A stretch of DNA of 64,000 nt from Isoetes taiwanensis (taxonomy: Eukaryota; Streptophyta; Lycopodiopsida; Isoetales; Isoetaceae). Shown in pieces: positions 21,700 through 32,299 of this stretch. The DNA is taken from contig JAJEKV010000012.1 in the NCBI GenBank assembly GCA_021234155.1, positions 6,947,789 to 7,011,788 of the forward strand, read 5' to 3'. Position 1 is the first letter of the stretch. Each line of letters starts with the position of its first letter. The translations under genes and the position numbers were made by a program. Under the pieces are notes generated by a model. That model ran no database searches and was not told the origin of the DNA. It saw nothing but the letters and a program-made list of their open reading frames with translations.

Positions 21700-22479
21700 G
21701 GCACAAGCATTTAACAGACATGCAAACTAAGACTATTATCTCCTGCATGTTGCAAAGTACGCAAACCACTTACTACAAAGGCTAAGCAACCCCCTAGACA
21801 GTGTCCAGTTGTATTTTTAGACAGAATTACACCAATTGTCATAGTTAGCTTACTTACTGCTGCAAAGTTCCCTGACCACAAACAAATGAGAAATTCACGG
21901 AAAATGGAGCTTAGTGTCAACGATTAAGCAAGTGTATTAAGTTTTTGTAAGATCGACAAGGGCAATCGGCTGCAGCCCGAAGATCCATAAGGGCAATCGA
22001 CTTCAAGAAGCGCCCAGTCCTCCAAAACCTTTAGGTGCTATGTATGAAATGGAAGTGCCTCCGGGGCTTTCTTGTTGCTACAAGACTTGCAATGCAGCCA
22101 TAATTCTATTTTTTTAATTTGAATTCTCTACTTGCTCGAACAATAATTGGGCTTGTAAGGTGGCAGGTCAATTACATAACTATCTTAGTGTACCTCATTT
22201 CATGTGGCATTTACGTTCATGGCTGGCAGAACTCGGATTCGGAAAATGTCACTTTCAGCGTACACTTTCGGGAGTCTATTTTGGAAAGTGTCACTTTCAG
22301 GGTACATTTTTTGAAAATAGTTGTCTCGTCCGTCATGATGGCAGCATTCCAAAATCTGTTGATATGAACACTTTACACACTCGTTAATGAGAATGCACCC
22401 CCCATTAATAATGTTGCCGATTATAAATACGGCATTAATACGCCCCATTAATACGCCCCGATTATTAATACGACATTAT
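21700..22479. other. No gene recognised; short tandem repeats
   Basis: A diverged tandem duplication of about 43 bases at 22240-22320 (sharing GTGTCACTTTCAGGGTACA-like sequence) and a short ATTAATACG(CCCC) repeat at about 22400-22485, just upstream of LINE homology. Confidence 0.4.
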
Positions 22480-22809
22480 AAATACGGCTTATCTGAAGAA
22501 ACTGCAGAAAATACTAAGGCAAAGGTAATTGGTTTCCTTAAAGATCAGTTGGGCATTGATGATTGTGGAATTGTTGAAGCATTCAGAGTAGGCAAATTGT
22601 TACCGTCTAGAAAACCTAGGCATATCATTGTGAAATTCTCTAACAGGGAGCACAGAATGAATGTGTTGAGAAAAACAAGTGCATTGAAAGGACAACCGGT
22701 CTGGATAAATGAGGATTTTACTAAAGAACAATTTCTGGAACATAAGGCAGAAGTGCAAAAATATAAAAATGCCAGGCAAAACGGGCAGAAAGCCTATTGG
22801 AGAAAATGA
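22480..22809 (+). pseudogene. LINE ORF1-like RNA-binding region
   Basis: Reads TKAKVIGFLKDQLGIDD, IVEAFRVGKLLPSRKPRHII, VKFSNREHRMNVLRKTSALK and WINEDFTKEQFLEHKAEVQK. This is the pattern of the L1 ORF1p / 'transposase 22' RRM and C-terminal domains (F-x-x-x-L-x-I ... E-A-x-R-x-G ... RP-x-I-V-K-F ... I-x-E-D-x-T). It is only a partial protein and ends in TGA at 22807. It may have acted in RNA chaperoning of the LINE transcript. Confidence 0.7.
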
Positions 22810-22859
22810 AAAGTAATAGTGGATAATTCCTTAATGACATAGGGATTTGAGACCGCCAG

Positions 22860-23349
22860 GATTATGTGTTGGAATATTGATTTAATTAGCCAATATAAAG
22901 TAGATGTTATCAATTTTTTGTTTGAGAATGTTGATATTATTTTTTTCCTAGAAACTTGTGAACATGAAGAAAAAGGTTTACCAGTAAGCTGATTTCCACA
23001 CTCTGGGAAGCTCACTTGTAGAGACGCTAGTGTTGTGGATTTTGTTTTAGCTCGGGCATCCCTTGTCAAGCAAATGTTGGAATTTCAGATAGAGGAAGCA
23101 ACGCCACATATAAGTGATCATGCACCTTTATCAGTTGTGATATGTGTTAAAGATTTGCAACGCAAAATAAACAATGATGCAACATGCAGGCAAAGGATTA
23201 ATATGCAATATAACAAGGCGGATCAATATGAGAAATTGTGTGAAAAAAAGGCACTTGAAATAGACTGGCCAGAGGATGTTAATACTCTTAGTGAAAAGCT
23301 TGCCAAACTGGTTTTGGATGTTGCCACTGCATGTTTCATATCAAAATGA
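22860..23349 (+). pseudogene. LINE endonuclease remnant with internal deletion
   Basis: The start of an APE-type endonuclease is recognisable as VDVINFLFENVDIIFFLETC (22901-22960). Shortly afterwards the frame jumps to the domain's C-terminal block ASVVDFVLARASLVKQML and TPHISDHAPLSVVICV (SDH motif, about 23120). The catalytic middle, several hundred bases in intact L1-type elements, is missing. Confidence 0.7.
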
Positions 23350-23369
23350 AAATTGAAGGGTCTCCCTTG

Positions 23370-24853
23370 TAACGCATGGTTTGATGGGGATTGTAAAGAA
23401 AAAAGGGCGGAGTTCAAAAAAGCGAAAGGGACATAAAGGGAAAAATTAAAGAAGGAATACATAAAGCTGACTAAGTCTAAAAAGAAAAAGTATATATATC
23501 GGAAGCAGCAAAAAATGGTGGAGGAAGGAAGGAAGGAAGGTATTTTTATCGTCCACGGAGACCAATCGGTCTATGGGACGGAGTTATTGTTGAATCCAAA
23601 GCAATTTTGGAACAGATTGAAACCCAGTGTAAAACAAGAAGCGATTTTAGAAACTAACGGCTTATTAGGCCAAGTGCGCAAGCTTTATCATGTATCTGGT
23701 ATTTCTGATATGGAAGAGATCACATATCTCTCTGCTGGTGAATATGAGTTCACTCCCGATGATTTGGAACAGGGTTTGAGTAAGCTTGCAAATGGTAAGG
23801 CAGCTGATGCACAGGGGTTAGTTGCAGAGATGTTCAAATGGGCTGGAGGTTTAACCTATGCAATGTTGTTAAAGCTAGTAAATGCAGCTTTAAAAGAGGG
23901 CTTTCCCCGCTCCTGGCAAGTTAACAGAGTTATCCCATTATATAAAGCAGGAGACGATAAGGATCTAGGTAATTATAGAATGATTATGATTTGCAGTTTT
24001 TTTGCAAAACTAGTAGCTACAATGTTAAACACTAAGATTAGTATGTGGGCGGAAGGGAACGGAGTTAGGGCCATGGGGCAAGCAGGATTTAGACCTGAGG
24101 GGTCTACCATAGACCATCTGATAACTCTATGTGCCATGATAGATTCATTTATTGGCAAAAAAAGGCCTTTATATGCTATTTTTTGTGGATTATACTAAAG
24201 CCTTTGACACAGTAAATAGACACACTCTCTAGCAAAGAAATGGAACTAATTGGGGTCCCAATGGGCTAAGATAAGCGGCCAAGATATTATATGAGAAAGT
24301 CTTAGTGCAACTTTCCCTCCCTTATGTCAATGAATGTGAAGATGTTGTGGTGAGTAATACTGGAGCCAAACAAGGCTGCCCCTTATCTCCTACATTGTTC
24401 GGGCTGTTTATCGATGAGCTGGAAAACTTGATGATAGAACATGGAGGGGATGGGACATTGCTGAATGGCTATATGATATTGCTTTTGCTCTATGCAGATG
24501 ACGTAGTCATCCTATTTCGCTCAGTAACAGGGATACAGAAACATTTGGATGCTCTCGCGCATTTTTGTGATAGCAACGGGATGCAAGTGAATTTAGCAAA
24601 AACAAAATTGATAGTCTTTGGAGCTAATAAGACAGAACATCTGGCGTTTTATTATAAGGGCATGTCAGTGGAGTTGATGAACTCGTATAAATATCTGGGA
24701 GTGAAAGTTGACAAGAGCTCTAGTTGGAATATGGCTGTAGAACACAGAGTGAATGCGGGCCTGAAAGCCTTATACAGCATGCAACGTCGAAGTGGTAAAG
24801 CGGAAATTTGGAATTCTAACATGAAAAAGATGTTATATAAGACGCTTGTTTAG
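23370..24853 (+). pseudogene. LINE reverse transcriptase
   Basis: The linker WFDGDCKEKRAEFKKAK is followed by RT blocks: SKLANGKAADAQGLVAEMFK, VIPLYKAGDDKDLGNYRMIM, MGQAGFRPEGSTIDHLITL, the first catalytic aspartate block VDYTKAFDTVNRHTL (24190-24234), GAKQGCPLSPTLFGLFIDEL and LYADDVVILF with YADD at 24491-24502. The thumb region follows (SYKYLGVKVDKSSSWNMAVE). A frameshift at a T-run near 24180 separates the fingers from the VDYTKAFD block, and stops follow. All three catalytic aspartates can still be read, but across frames. Confidence 0.85.
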
Positions 24854-24859
24854 ACAGTA

Positions 24860-25722
24860 TTGCTATATGGATGTGAGGTTTGGGGGCCAGGCTTGGCGGC
24901 TGATACATGGAAAAAGGTGGAGAAAGTGCAGAAAAAGTTTCTGAGAACGAAATTGGGTACAAAAGCACAAACTCCATATGATATGCTATTGGTCGAATGT
25001 GGTATGTTGCCTGTTGAGGCAGAAGCTTTGTGTAAGTTGCTTACGTATCTTTATAAGATACGATGTGAAAGGGCTGATGATAGTTTGCCGCGTTTGGCAA
25101 TAGAGGAGACAAAGAGGAAGGGTTGGTATGCTGATGTGGAGGAATGGATGTGGAAGTGGGGACTAAATATGCAGGATTTGTATAAACATATATACATCAT
25201 AAAGATATCCGGGTGTGGGTTACAGAACATGTTACTATGAAGAATTGGAGAGTTCCAGAAATAAAGAAAGAGTTCTACCGACACTATATAAACCCAGAAC
25301 TCCAAGAGGTCAGGTATTTGGGAGAAGGTATTTCTTTGAAACTTAGACACTCCATTAGCAGAATGGGACTTAGTTCGCACAAGCTTGGGGTGGAAGTTGG
25401 TAGATGGGGAGATATCCCGCATGAAATGAGGCTTTGTAAGACTTGTAATATGCAGGAAGTGAAGGATGAGCAACATGTGCTCTTAAGATGCCCAACCTAT
25501 GTGGAGATCCGAAACAGGTACAATATCTCGGTGTTAACTCTATTGGAGTTTTTTAATTTGGAAGGTAAACTTATTGGGAAATTTATAAGAGATGTCCTAG
25601 ATATGAGAGAACAAATTAGCCATAATTCATGGATGAGAGAAGATTTGGGAGAAGAGGCTAATGCATTACTGTCTGAAGATGCATTAGATGATATTTTCTA
25701 TAATGTTGAATGTACTTGTTGA
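24860..25722 (+). pseudogene. LINE C-terminal region with zinc motif
   Basis: Continues from the RT after a stop: LLYGCEVWGPGLAADTWKKV and EKVQKKFLRTKLGTKAQTPY, a block typical of plant and algal L1-like elements. Then, in another frame, CKTCNMQEVKDEQHVLLRCP (C-x2-C ... H-x4-C), the conserved C-terminal CCHC zinc motif. One frame change near 25210-25240. Confidence 0.75.
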
Positions 25723-25770
25723 ACGTCTCATAGACCTGGTGGTCTGCAGATGTGAATAAAAACATTTTAT

Positions 25771-26229
25771 TTCATTTCATTTCTCTGTGTGTGTGTGTGC
25801 GTGCGTGCGTGTGTGTGTGATAGAAGAGTTGGCATCTTCTCTAAGTCGAACAAGGCTAGAACTTTGCGTGGCTACCTCACTAGAGTGGAGACGTCAAGCA
25901 CTAGGAGATGAACCCCAATAATGTTTCTGAGCCTTTCTTGGCAGCCCTTCTCCAGGAGACCGTATGCTAATGCCCCCCTAACAGAGCTCGGTTTCCCTAT
26001 CCAACAGTTGAATCCTCCATTCCAGGACCCTGCTTAGGTTCAAAAAAATCCAAGATCGATCCGGGAAAACTTATCTAACCACGAAGCATCCTACGGGTGA
26101 CCATGTAGAAACCCAAGTGTTTCGTCGTTCGGCAGTATCGAGGCTCCAGAATGGTGATTTGACTTTGCCACATCGTCTGGAATGGCAAAATTACCCTAGA
26201 GACTAAGTTACATGGTTAATTTTGGCAAC
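25771..26229. other. No gene recognised; (GT)n microsatellite
   Basis: An interrupted GT/GC dinucleotide run at 25783-25820, then non-coding sequence with no recognised homology. Confidence 0.5.
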
Positions 26230-27925
26230 GAAAGAAATATGAACACTCTACACGGCAGTGTTCCGCAGCCACCTCTTAGACCAATTGACTACGAATGTGT
26301 TGGACATAAGCTACTTTGACGCTTCTTGGAGAAATGGTGGTCTTCTGCCCATGAAGGTTGGTCCCCAGGGTAATGTCAACATTTTGAGTCAAAATTCGCA
26401 GAGCCAGTTCACAGCTTTGGAGTGGAAGCATTGGCCGTCCATGGCCAGGGGCTTTTCAGAGAGAACTTTTGGGGCGAGCTGCTTTCAAGGGTTTTAAGGG
26501 TCTTATATCTGGCATCAACACTCTCTCTCTATGTGATAATATGGTGCAAGGCCCTGTTTGAATATGACTAGGACATGATCTCCAAAACGCAAACCCTGTG
26601 TGTTGCTAGGTTACTGTAGGGTTTACATTATGGAGGCCGAGTTTTGGCTGTTTGCACTTGGGACATGGTCGAGAAGCTGTAATTGAAGACTCGAAGCGAT
26701 AGGAACTGACGGAATGGGGTTTGGATTTATCCTCCTTCCAATGTGGCAATTAGAATTCAAGAGCGCCTTTTGTAGTAGCAAGATTGTTTGGGATCATTCC
26801 GGATGGCCGACAGATCCAGATTCTATTATTTCAGTTGCCATGACTCTGCATGCATGTTCAGAAATAGTGCACCTAGCTATCTATATGAAAACAACTACGT
26901 TTCGGCCTCCGAAACGTAAACCCTATGTGTTGCTATGTTATTGTAGGGTTTACGTTATGGGGGTCGAGTTTTGGTCGTTTGCACTTGGGACGTGGTTGAG
27001 AAGTTGCAATTGAAGATTCGAAGCAATAGGAACTGACGGAATGGGGTTTGGGTCTATTCTCCTCCCGCTGTGACAATTATAAGTCAAAAGCTAATTGTAT
27101 ACAGATTATCTTTAATAGAAGTGCCCAAAAGAGTTGGAATTATTGACCCTACACATGATCTTAGGCCCTATTGCGGCCTGTGACGCTTGAAATCATACAA
27201 ACAAACCCTTATAATGCTCGAGATCCAAAAAATTGCTTGCTAGTTTTCTGTGAAAGTTTGCTGACAGAATTTTTGATCCAATTTGAACTCATTTTTCTCC
27301 ATCATCACAGTCCCTGATCAGGCCAAGTTTTTTCCAACATATTCCTGGAGTTTTTTTTTATATTAATTTCAAAAATAATCCAAAAATGTTTACTAAAACT
27401 CGAGATATCATCATTTGAGTGTGCATACCCTTTTTTGTCTCGTAGAAGTGCACTGGCCAAATTTTCTTACAATTAACATCCCAGATCCAAAATGAGCCAT
27501 CTCACCCCAATTTTTCTCTTGTTGTTCCTTCAGAAATCATTTGAAAAAGATCAGCCTTCGAAGAGGACCTTGCATCGAAAAGTCAAATTCGAACAGGACC
27601 TTGCATCATATCATGACGAGGGAGAGTGTTGATGCCAGAAGGAGGACCCTTAAAAACCCCCGGAAGCAGCTCGCCCCAACGTTCTCTCCCAAAAGCCCCT
27701 GGCCACGGACGAGAAACTCTCCCACTCCGGAACTGTGAATTGGCTCTGCGAATGGACTCGAAACATTGACATTACCCTGGGAACCAAGTTTCATGGGCAG
27801 AAGACCACCATTTATCCAAGAAGCGCCAAAGGAGCTCATATCCAACACATTCGTAGTCAATTGGCCTAGGAGGTGGCTGCGGAATACCGCCATGGAGAGC
27901 GTTCGTGTTTCTTTCCTATTACCCT
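26230..27925. mobile_element. Element with ~330-bp terminal inverted repeats, non-autonomous
   Basis: 26230-26560 is repeated in inverted orientation at 27560-27925, at roughly 80 percent by eye. Matching blocks include GAACACTCTACACGGCAGTG / its counterpart near 27900, the phrase CAATTGACTACGAATGTGTT near 26282 and its complement near 27850, and GGTAATGTCAACATTTTGAG / complement near 27755. The interior holds a ~195-bp direct repeat (26579-26775 and 26907-27100). No transposase was recognised. Long inverted repeats without coding capacity suggest a non-autonomous Mutator-like or foldback element. No target duplication could be assigned with confidence. Confidence 0.65.
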
Positions 27926-27948
27926 TGAACTTGCCCTCCCTCCCTCCC

Positions 27949-28053
<105 letters not shown>

Positions 28054-30518
28054 GACCCCCATGGTACCTTGTTTCAAATTCCTTGACATTTTTCCCATTC
28101 CTATATTCATATCCCATTTCTACCCCATTATGCTTACCTCATGCCTATATCCATATTCCATTTCTTCCCCATTATGCTTACTTGGCTTCGTATTCATCTT
28201 TGGCAATTTTTATCTAGACCATTGTTCCATTTATTCATGTACATTCCTTTGAGCCATCTACTTGAACCACCTATCTTCACGCTCCATATTTTTAAGCTCC
28301 ATTGCCAAATTGCCCAACACCCATGTTGCCATTTTTTGCCTTCAAAGTCTTGGTAAAGCCTTTTACCATATGCCATTTTACTTTACCATGGTCACCATAT
28401 AACTCTTTGTCTTATTTCTCCACCAATATTTTTCTACCATGCCCCCATGACTTTATGATGCCCTTGCTCCATTAGGATGGTTGGCTTTGGGAAATTCCAT
28501 ATCCAAAGGCTACATCAATATTAAATCCCAAGATTAAGCCAAAAAGCTAGTATAAAATGCGTGCCGCCATGGTTCAAACCATTGAAGGTCTTAAAGCCAT
28601 GTTCATTTGTTTCTCTTAAAAATTCCTAAGACTATGTTTAGACGCAGGAAATACAATAAACACTAGCAAAATACAGGAAATATACGAAGCATGTATCACG
28701 AGCTCTTCACGAAAATATAGTCTGGCAAATCCTAAACTTGGAAACATGCTCGAATCACACCAGATGAGTAATTCTAGTATACTATGAATCTCTCTAAGTA
28801 AAGAAAATAAGAGGCTTACAAGTCCCTTTGTGTGAGCATGCGACACTGACGTCTGGTAATCTCATTCATTTCTTTCAGATATTCATCTTTCAAGTTGTAA
28901 TAGATTGGCAGGAGATTTTGAGCAATCATATCTAATTTTTCATTAGTGCCGCAAGCACATCTAGTTTGACCTATGCATGCCTTGGGCGAGTATAAAGATT
29001 GTTGTTTCCTTTTTGACACTCGTTATTATTGTGGCAAACCAACAAATGCTTTCAATCTTTGTAACAGGAACGTATGTTGTAAGGGCTTCTTTTACTCTTT
29101 GTTCCTTCGCAGCTGTGGATAATTAACTAAGTTGTTTAAACATTATTCAAGTCGTATAAACAATTGAAATTCAATTCGGTGTAGTTCTGTTGTGCAAAAT
29201 GTCCTTGCTCCAATTTCTATGCAGTGTCCTGCTAAGAAATAAGCAAACAGTAGATTGTAGTAGATGAAGGGATGCCCATGATGCCTTATCTGCTATGCCC
29301 GGATAGTGCCACATCAGTGGTTCAAACAAAAATCGAAGTGCCAGGCAGTGTGGAATCACAACCAGCGGTGTCGTTAGCACTTGCGGTAACCATTTAGTAT
29401 CATTTATTGCCACGTACGCTAACTCCACTGTCGTATGTGAAATCTCGCCATGTATACATCCGTATGTCAAATCTCGCCCAGTATACTCTAGCAAAAAATC
29501 AAAGAGTATCCAATTCCTAATTATTGGATTTATCGCGTGGCAACTGGCTATAGGATACATCGCGGAGTTGAAATTGTCAACAAGGGTATTCATATCTCGC
29601 TATACTATTTAAAATTATCAATTTCAAGATTCCCCCCATTTATTTTCAAAAAAGGACTCCCGTCAATTTCTCGTCCTTTGCTACGTCATCGATCCTTCCA
29701 GTAAGCATTTTTTTCTCCGTCTTTTCTCTTTTGTTTTTTTCTGGTTTCGATGGCGTTGGCGTTGGCCATCTTTGCCCCTATGATGGCGCTGAGGGTTATG
29801 GATGCATGTAGAGTTTAGGTGCGCTCTATTTTGTCTGGGATTCATAGCGCCATGGCCATGGCGTTGGCGCTGGAAGTTGCACGTCATTGTTCCCTTTTTC
29901 AGTTTATTCTTAAAAAATGCTTGTTTTTTTTTTTTACAGAACGAGTTCCTCTAGGGTTTTACAGAACGATTTACTTTACGGTTTCCTCTATGAGTTCCTC
30001 TGTTGGCCCCTGCGGCCTAAGAAGGCAAAAGCACAAATGATATTGCATACAAACTCAGCAGATACAGGACTGCTCTACAAGGCAGGTACGCAACTATATT
30101 TATTCTTAGTTTATCAAAATGAAAATATCCATAATGCTAGTTTCATGCCATATACAGCTGATCTACAAACAACATATAGAAAACAAATTCTTACCCTTGA
30201 AAACCACACTTAAGAAAACCACACGTGTTTTCTATTTGTGAAAACTATACTTGAAAACCACGCCTGATTGAAAACCACACTTGTTTTCTATTTGTGAAAA
30301 CTACATTTAAAAACCAGACTTGATTGAAAACCACACTTAAAAAAACCACACCAATTTTCTATGTCTAAAAACTATACTTGAAAACCACATGTTGTTTCTA
30401 GCATTTTCGGAACAAAACAATGCATAGTCTTTAAGTGTTGTTTTTTTACAGAAACAACAGCAAAAAAACTACACGTTGAGCAGATTTTGGAGTTATAGTG
30501 TATGTTTAGGTAGATAGA
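28054..30518. other. No gene recognised; uncertain open frames and a short repeat cluster
   Basis: A diverged tandem duplication of about 46 bases at 28100-28185. A minus open frame of 140 codons (29171-29593) and an exon-like minus stretch at 28817-29019, which ends at a good donor (RQCRMLTQRDL|GTAAGC), have no recognised family. From 30197 to 30392 a degenerate repeat of GAAAACCACACTT with interspersed TTTTCTATTTGTGAAAACTA runs up to the truncated left end of the Ty3 LTR. Confidence 0.4.
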
Positions 30519-31480
30519 TTAGATGTTATTATGTATTTCAGTTCTATGTGATATTGTTCTATTCTATGCACACTCTTGTGTATTGGGAAGGGGGGTAAAG
30601 ACACTGAAAGCTTCAATAGTTGATGTATCTAGATAGCCTCATTAATTTCCAATTAATGTGACATGTGCATAATAGCCCGCCTGGCTGTGGGTGGCGGGAC
30701 TAGACCGGTGGATAAGGAGGGCATGTCCCATTGCAGATCGATCCCTCTGGTGTGTAAGACCTACCAGGGATCTTAGCAGGCTAGGTCTAATGGCTTGCCA
30801 CTGCGTGTGGGCAAGGCATGGGTTCGACACATCTTGGGTGATGCATCACCTTCAATGAGGTTCAAGTTGTAGACGGGCAGTGGCCCTCTAGCCGCCTATG
30901 ATGGGCATGCATACCTCTTGGAGGAAGTGATCTCCTTCTGCCTCATCGGGACTGGGGAGATAAAACCCAGGAGTAGCCCCCTTGGCTATGCACCCGGCAG
31001 GCTACGGTCCAGTCCCAAGACTTATCAGCATATTCTGCAAAGTATGCACAGGAGGGACGGATGGAGAAGACTACCCAATAGCCATGTTTCTATGCCAGTC
31101 CAATAATCCATTGACATGAATTCTGTCTACAATGACTTCTTGAGACTCAAACCGTCAGTCCATTCCCCTTGAGTCCGAGCCTTGGGTAGGATTCCCCCAT
31201 AATGACGTTGTTGACGTGCTCACACATGTATGCTATGGTGAGCCACCCCTCAAGGTGGAACTATTTATATTTGATGTCATGTGCTCATGTTTATTTACGC
31301 TTCTGCAGCTAGGACAATCCCGAGGGAAGACGGGATAAATGACACGTCCATTCTTCCTGATCGATTCCTTGCAAAGTGATTGGTGTCAAGTGGACGGGCT
31401 CTGTCAGCTTGGTTGCCAGAGGGATGAACTCCAGTTTCTGATACGATGGGAGCATCGTAGACGAAGTAGGGGACGTTACA
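30519..31480 (+). repeat. 5' LTR, truncated by about 515 bp
   Basis: Matches 39266-40215 of the 3' LTR nearly throughout (for example CCCGCCTGGCTGTGGGTGG, GGAAGACGGGATAAATGACA). It ends GGGGACGTTACA just before the primer binding site. The leftmost ~515 bp of the 3' LTR (38750-39265), including its TATA-like TATAAACATA, has no counterpart here. Confidence 0.85.
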
Positions 31481-31481
31481 G

Positions 31482-31499
31482 TGGTATTGGAGCTATGAT
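31482..31499 (+). promoter_or_regulatory. Primer binding site (tRNA-iMet type)
   Basis: TGGTATTGGAGCTATGATC starts two bases after the LTR end. Plant Ty3/gypsy elements primed by initiator tRNA-Met carry TGGTATCAGAGC, so this is a two-base variant. Confidence 0.8.
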
Positions 31500-31699
31500 C
31501 TTGGTAGACCAAGATCGAGCACTAACCAATTCCCTGATAGGACTAACAGTAGACCTTTAGTCTTAGGGATAACAACCCAAGCATAAACCTCAAAAATAGG
31601 GAAAAAAGTTTCCCATCTTTAGTACAATAAGCTAAGATAATGTTAAATAGGAGAAGTAAAATTAAAAACATTAGAGACCTGAAAATTCTGGCCATTAGG

Positions 31700-32160
31700 G
31701 AGTAACCCCTCACAGAGTGCATTAGGACCCTTAACTAAATTTTAGCTTGAGGCTCTCGCGCACTATGTGAGTGTTTGATCATTCTTCACCCAGAAAGATG
31801 CATAATAAGTAGAGTAATATGATAGCACAGAACAACTTAGAATCTGAATTTAAGCCAGGAAAACATGTTATTACACCAAGAAATTGTTTAAAAAACCTAA
31901 AATAGAGTTAAAAAGGAGTAACCCCTTATAGAGTGTGCCAGGACCCTTAGCTAAATTTTAGCTTAAGGCTCTCGTGCACTATGTGAGTGTTTGACCATTA
32001 TTGACCCAGAAAAATGCATAATTAGAGTAGTCTGATAGCATAGGGCAGCTTAGAATTTGAATTTAAGCCAGAAAACATGTTATAACACTAAGAAACTGTT
32101 TAAAAATCCTAAAATAGAGCCAAAAATAAGTAACCCCTCACAGAGTGCGCCAGGTGGTAT
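31700..32160 (+). repeat. Leader repeat modules 1-3 upstream of the H3-like ORF
   Basis: Modules of about 214 bp starting at 31706, 31922 and (partial) 32134. Each opens with CCCCTCACAGAGTGC(G/A)CCAGG-type sequence followed by GACCCTTA(A/G)CTAAATTTTAG and CTCTCGCGCACTATGTGAGT. Two related modules recur at 33438 and 33640 before gag. Confidence 0.85.
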
Positions 32161-32201
32161 AACATGAAAATTGCAGGTCGGAACCATAAAACTCCCAGAC
32201 C

Positions 32202-32209
32202 TATAAATA
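32202..32209 (+). promoter_or_regulatory. TATA box preceding the H3-like ORF
   Basis: TATAAATA in CCTATAAATAGACCC, 98 bases upstream of the ATG at 32300. A sister TATA box in nearly the same context stands before gag (33882), which suggests internal promoters separate from the LTR. Confidence 0.5.
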
Positions 32210-32299
32210 GACCCTTAAGGTTCTTCATTCTCACCATACTCCTCCAGCTTGTTGTTCTCCGACCAAGAAGGCCGGAAGGTGACTGCAATATTTCAAAAC

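Larger units (their letters stand above)
22480..25770 (+). mobile_element. LINE (non-LTR retrotransposon), decayed and internally deleted
   Basis: Remains in order: an ORF1-like RNA-binding segment, a largely deleted endonuclease, reverse transcriptase, a C-terminal region and a CCHC-type zinc motif. It ends near an AATAAAA signal at 25756 and a T/A-rich 3' tail. A (GT)n microsatellite lies just beyond (about 25783-25820). Multiple frameshifts and stops make it inactive. The 5' end is uncertain and probably truncated. Confidence 0.85.

Noticed and set aside
29171-29593. Minus-strand 140-codon open frame considered as a gene.
   Set aside because: No motif, splice context or composition signal supports it; kept only as an uncertain frame in the region note.
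30770-30830. GGGTTCGACAC in the LTR resembles a tRNA T-arm or Pol III box B.
   Set aside because: It lies inside the LTR, is present in both LTR copies, and has no matching box A or cloverleaf.
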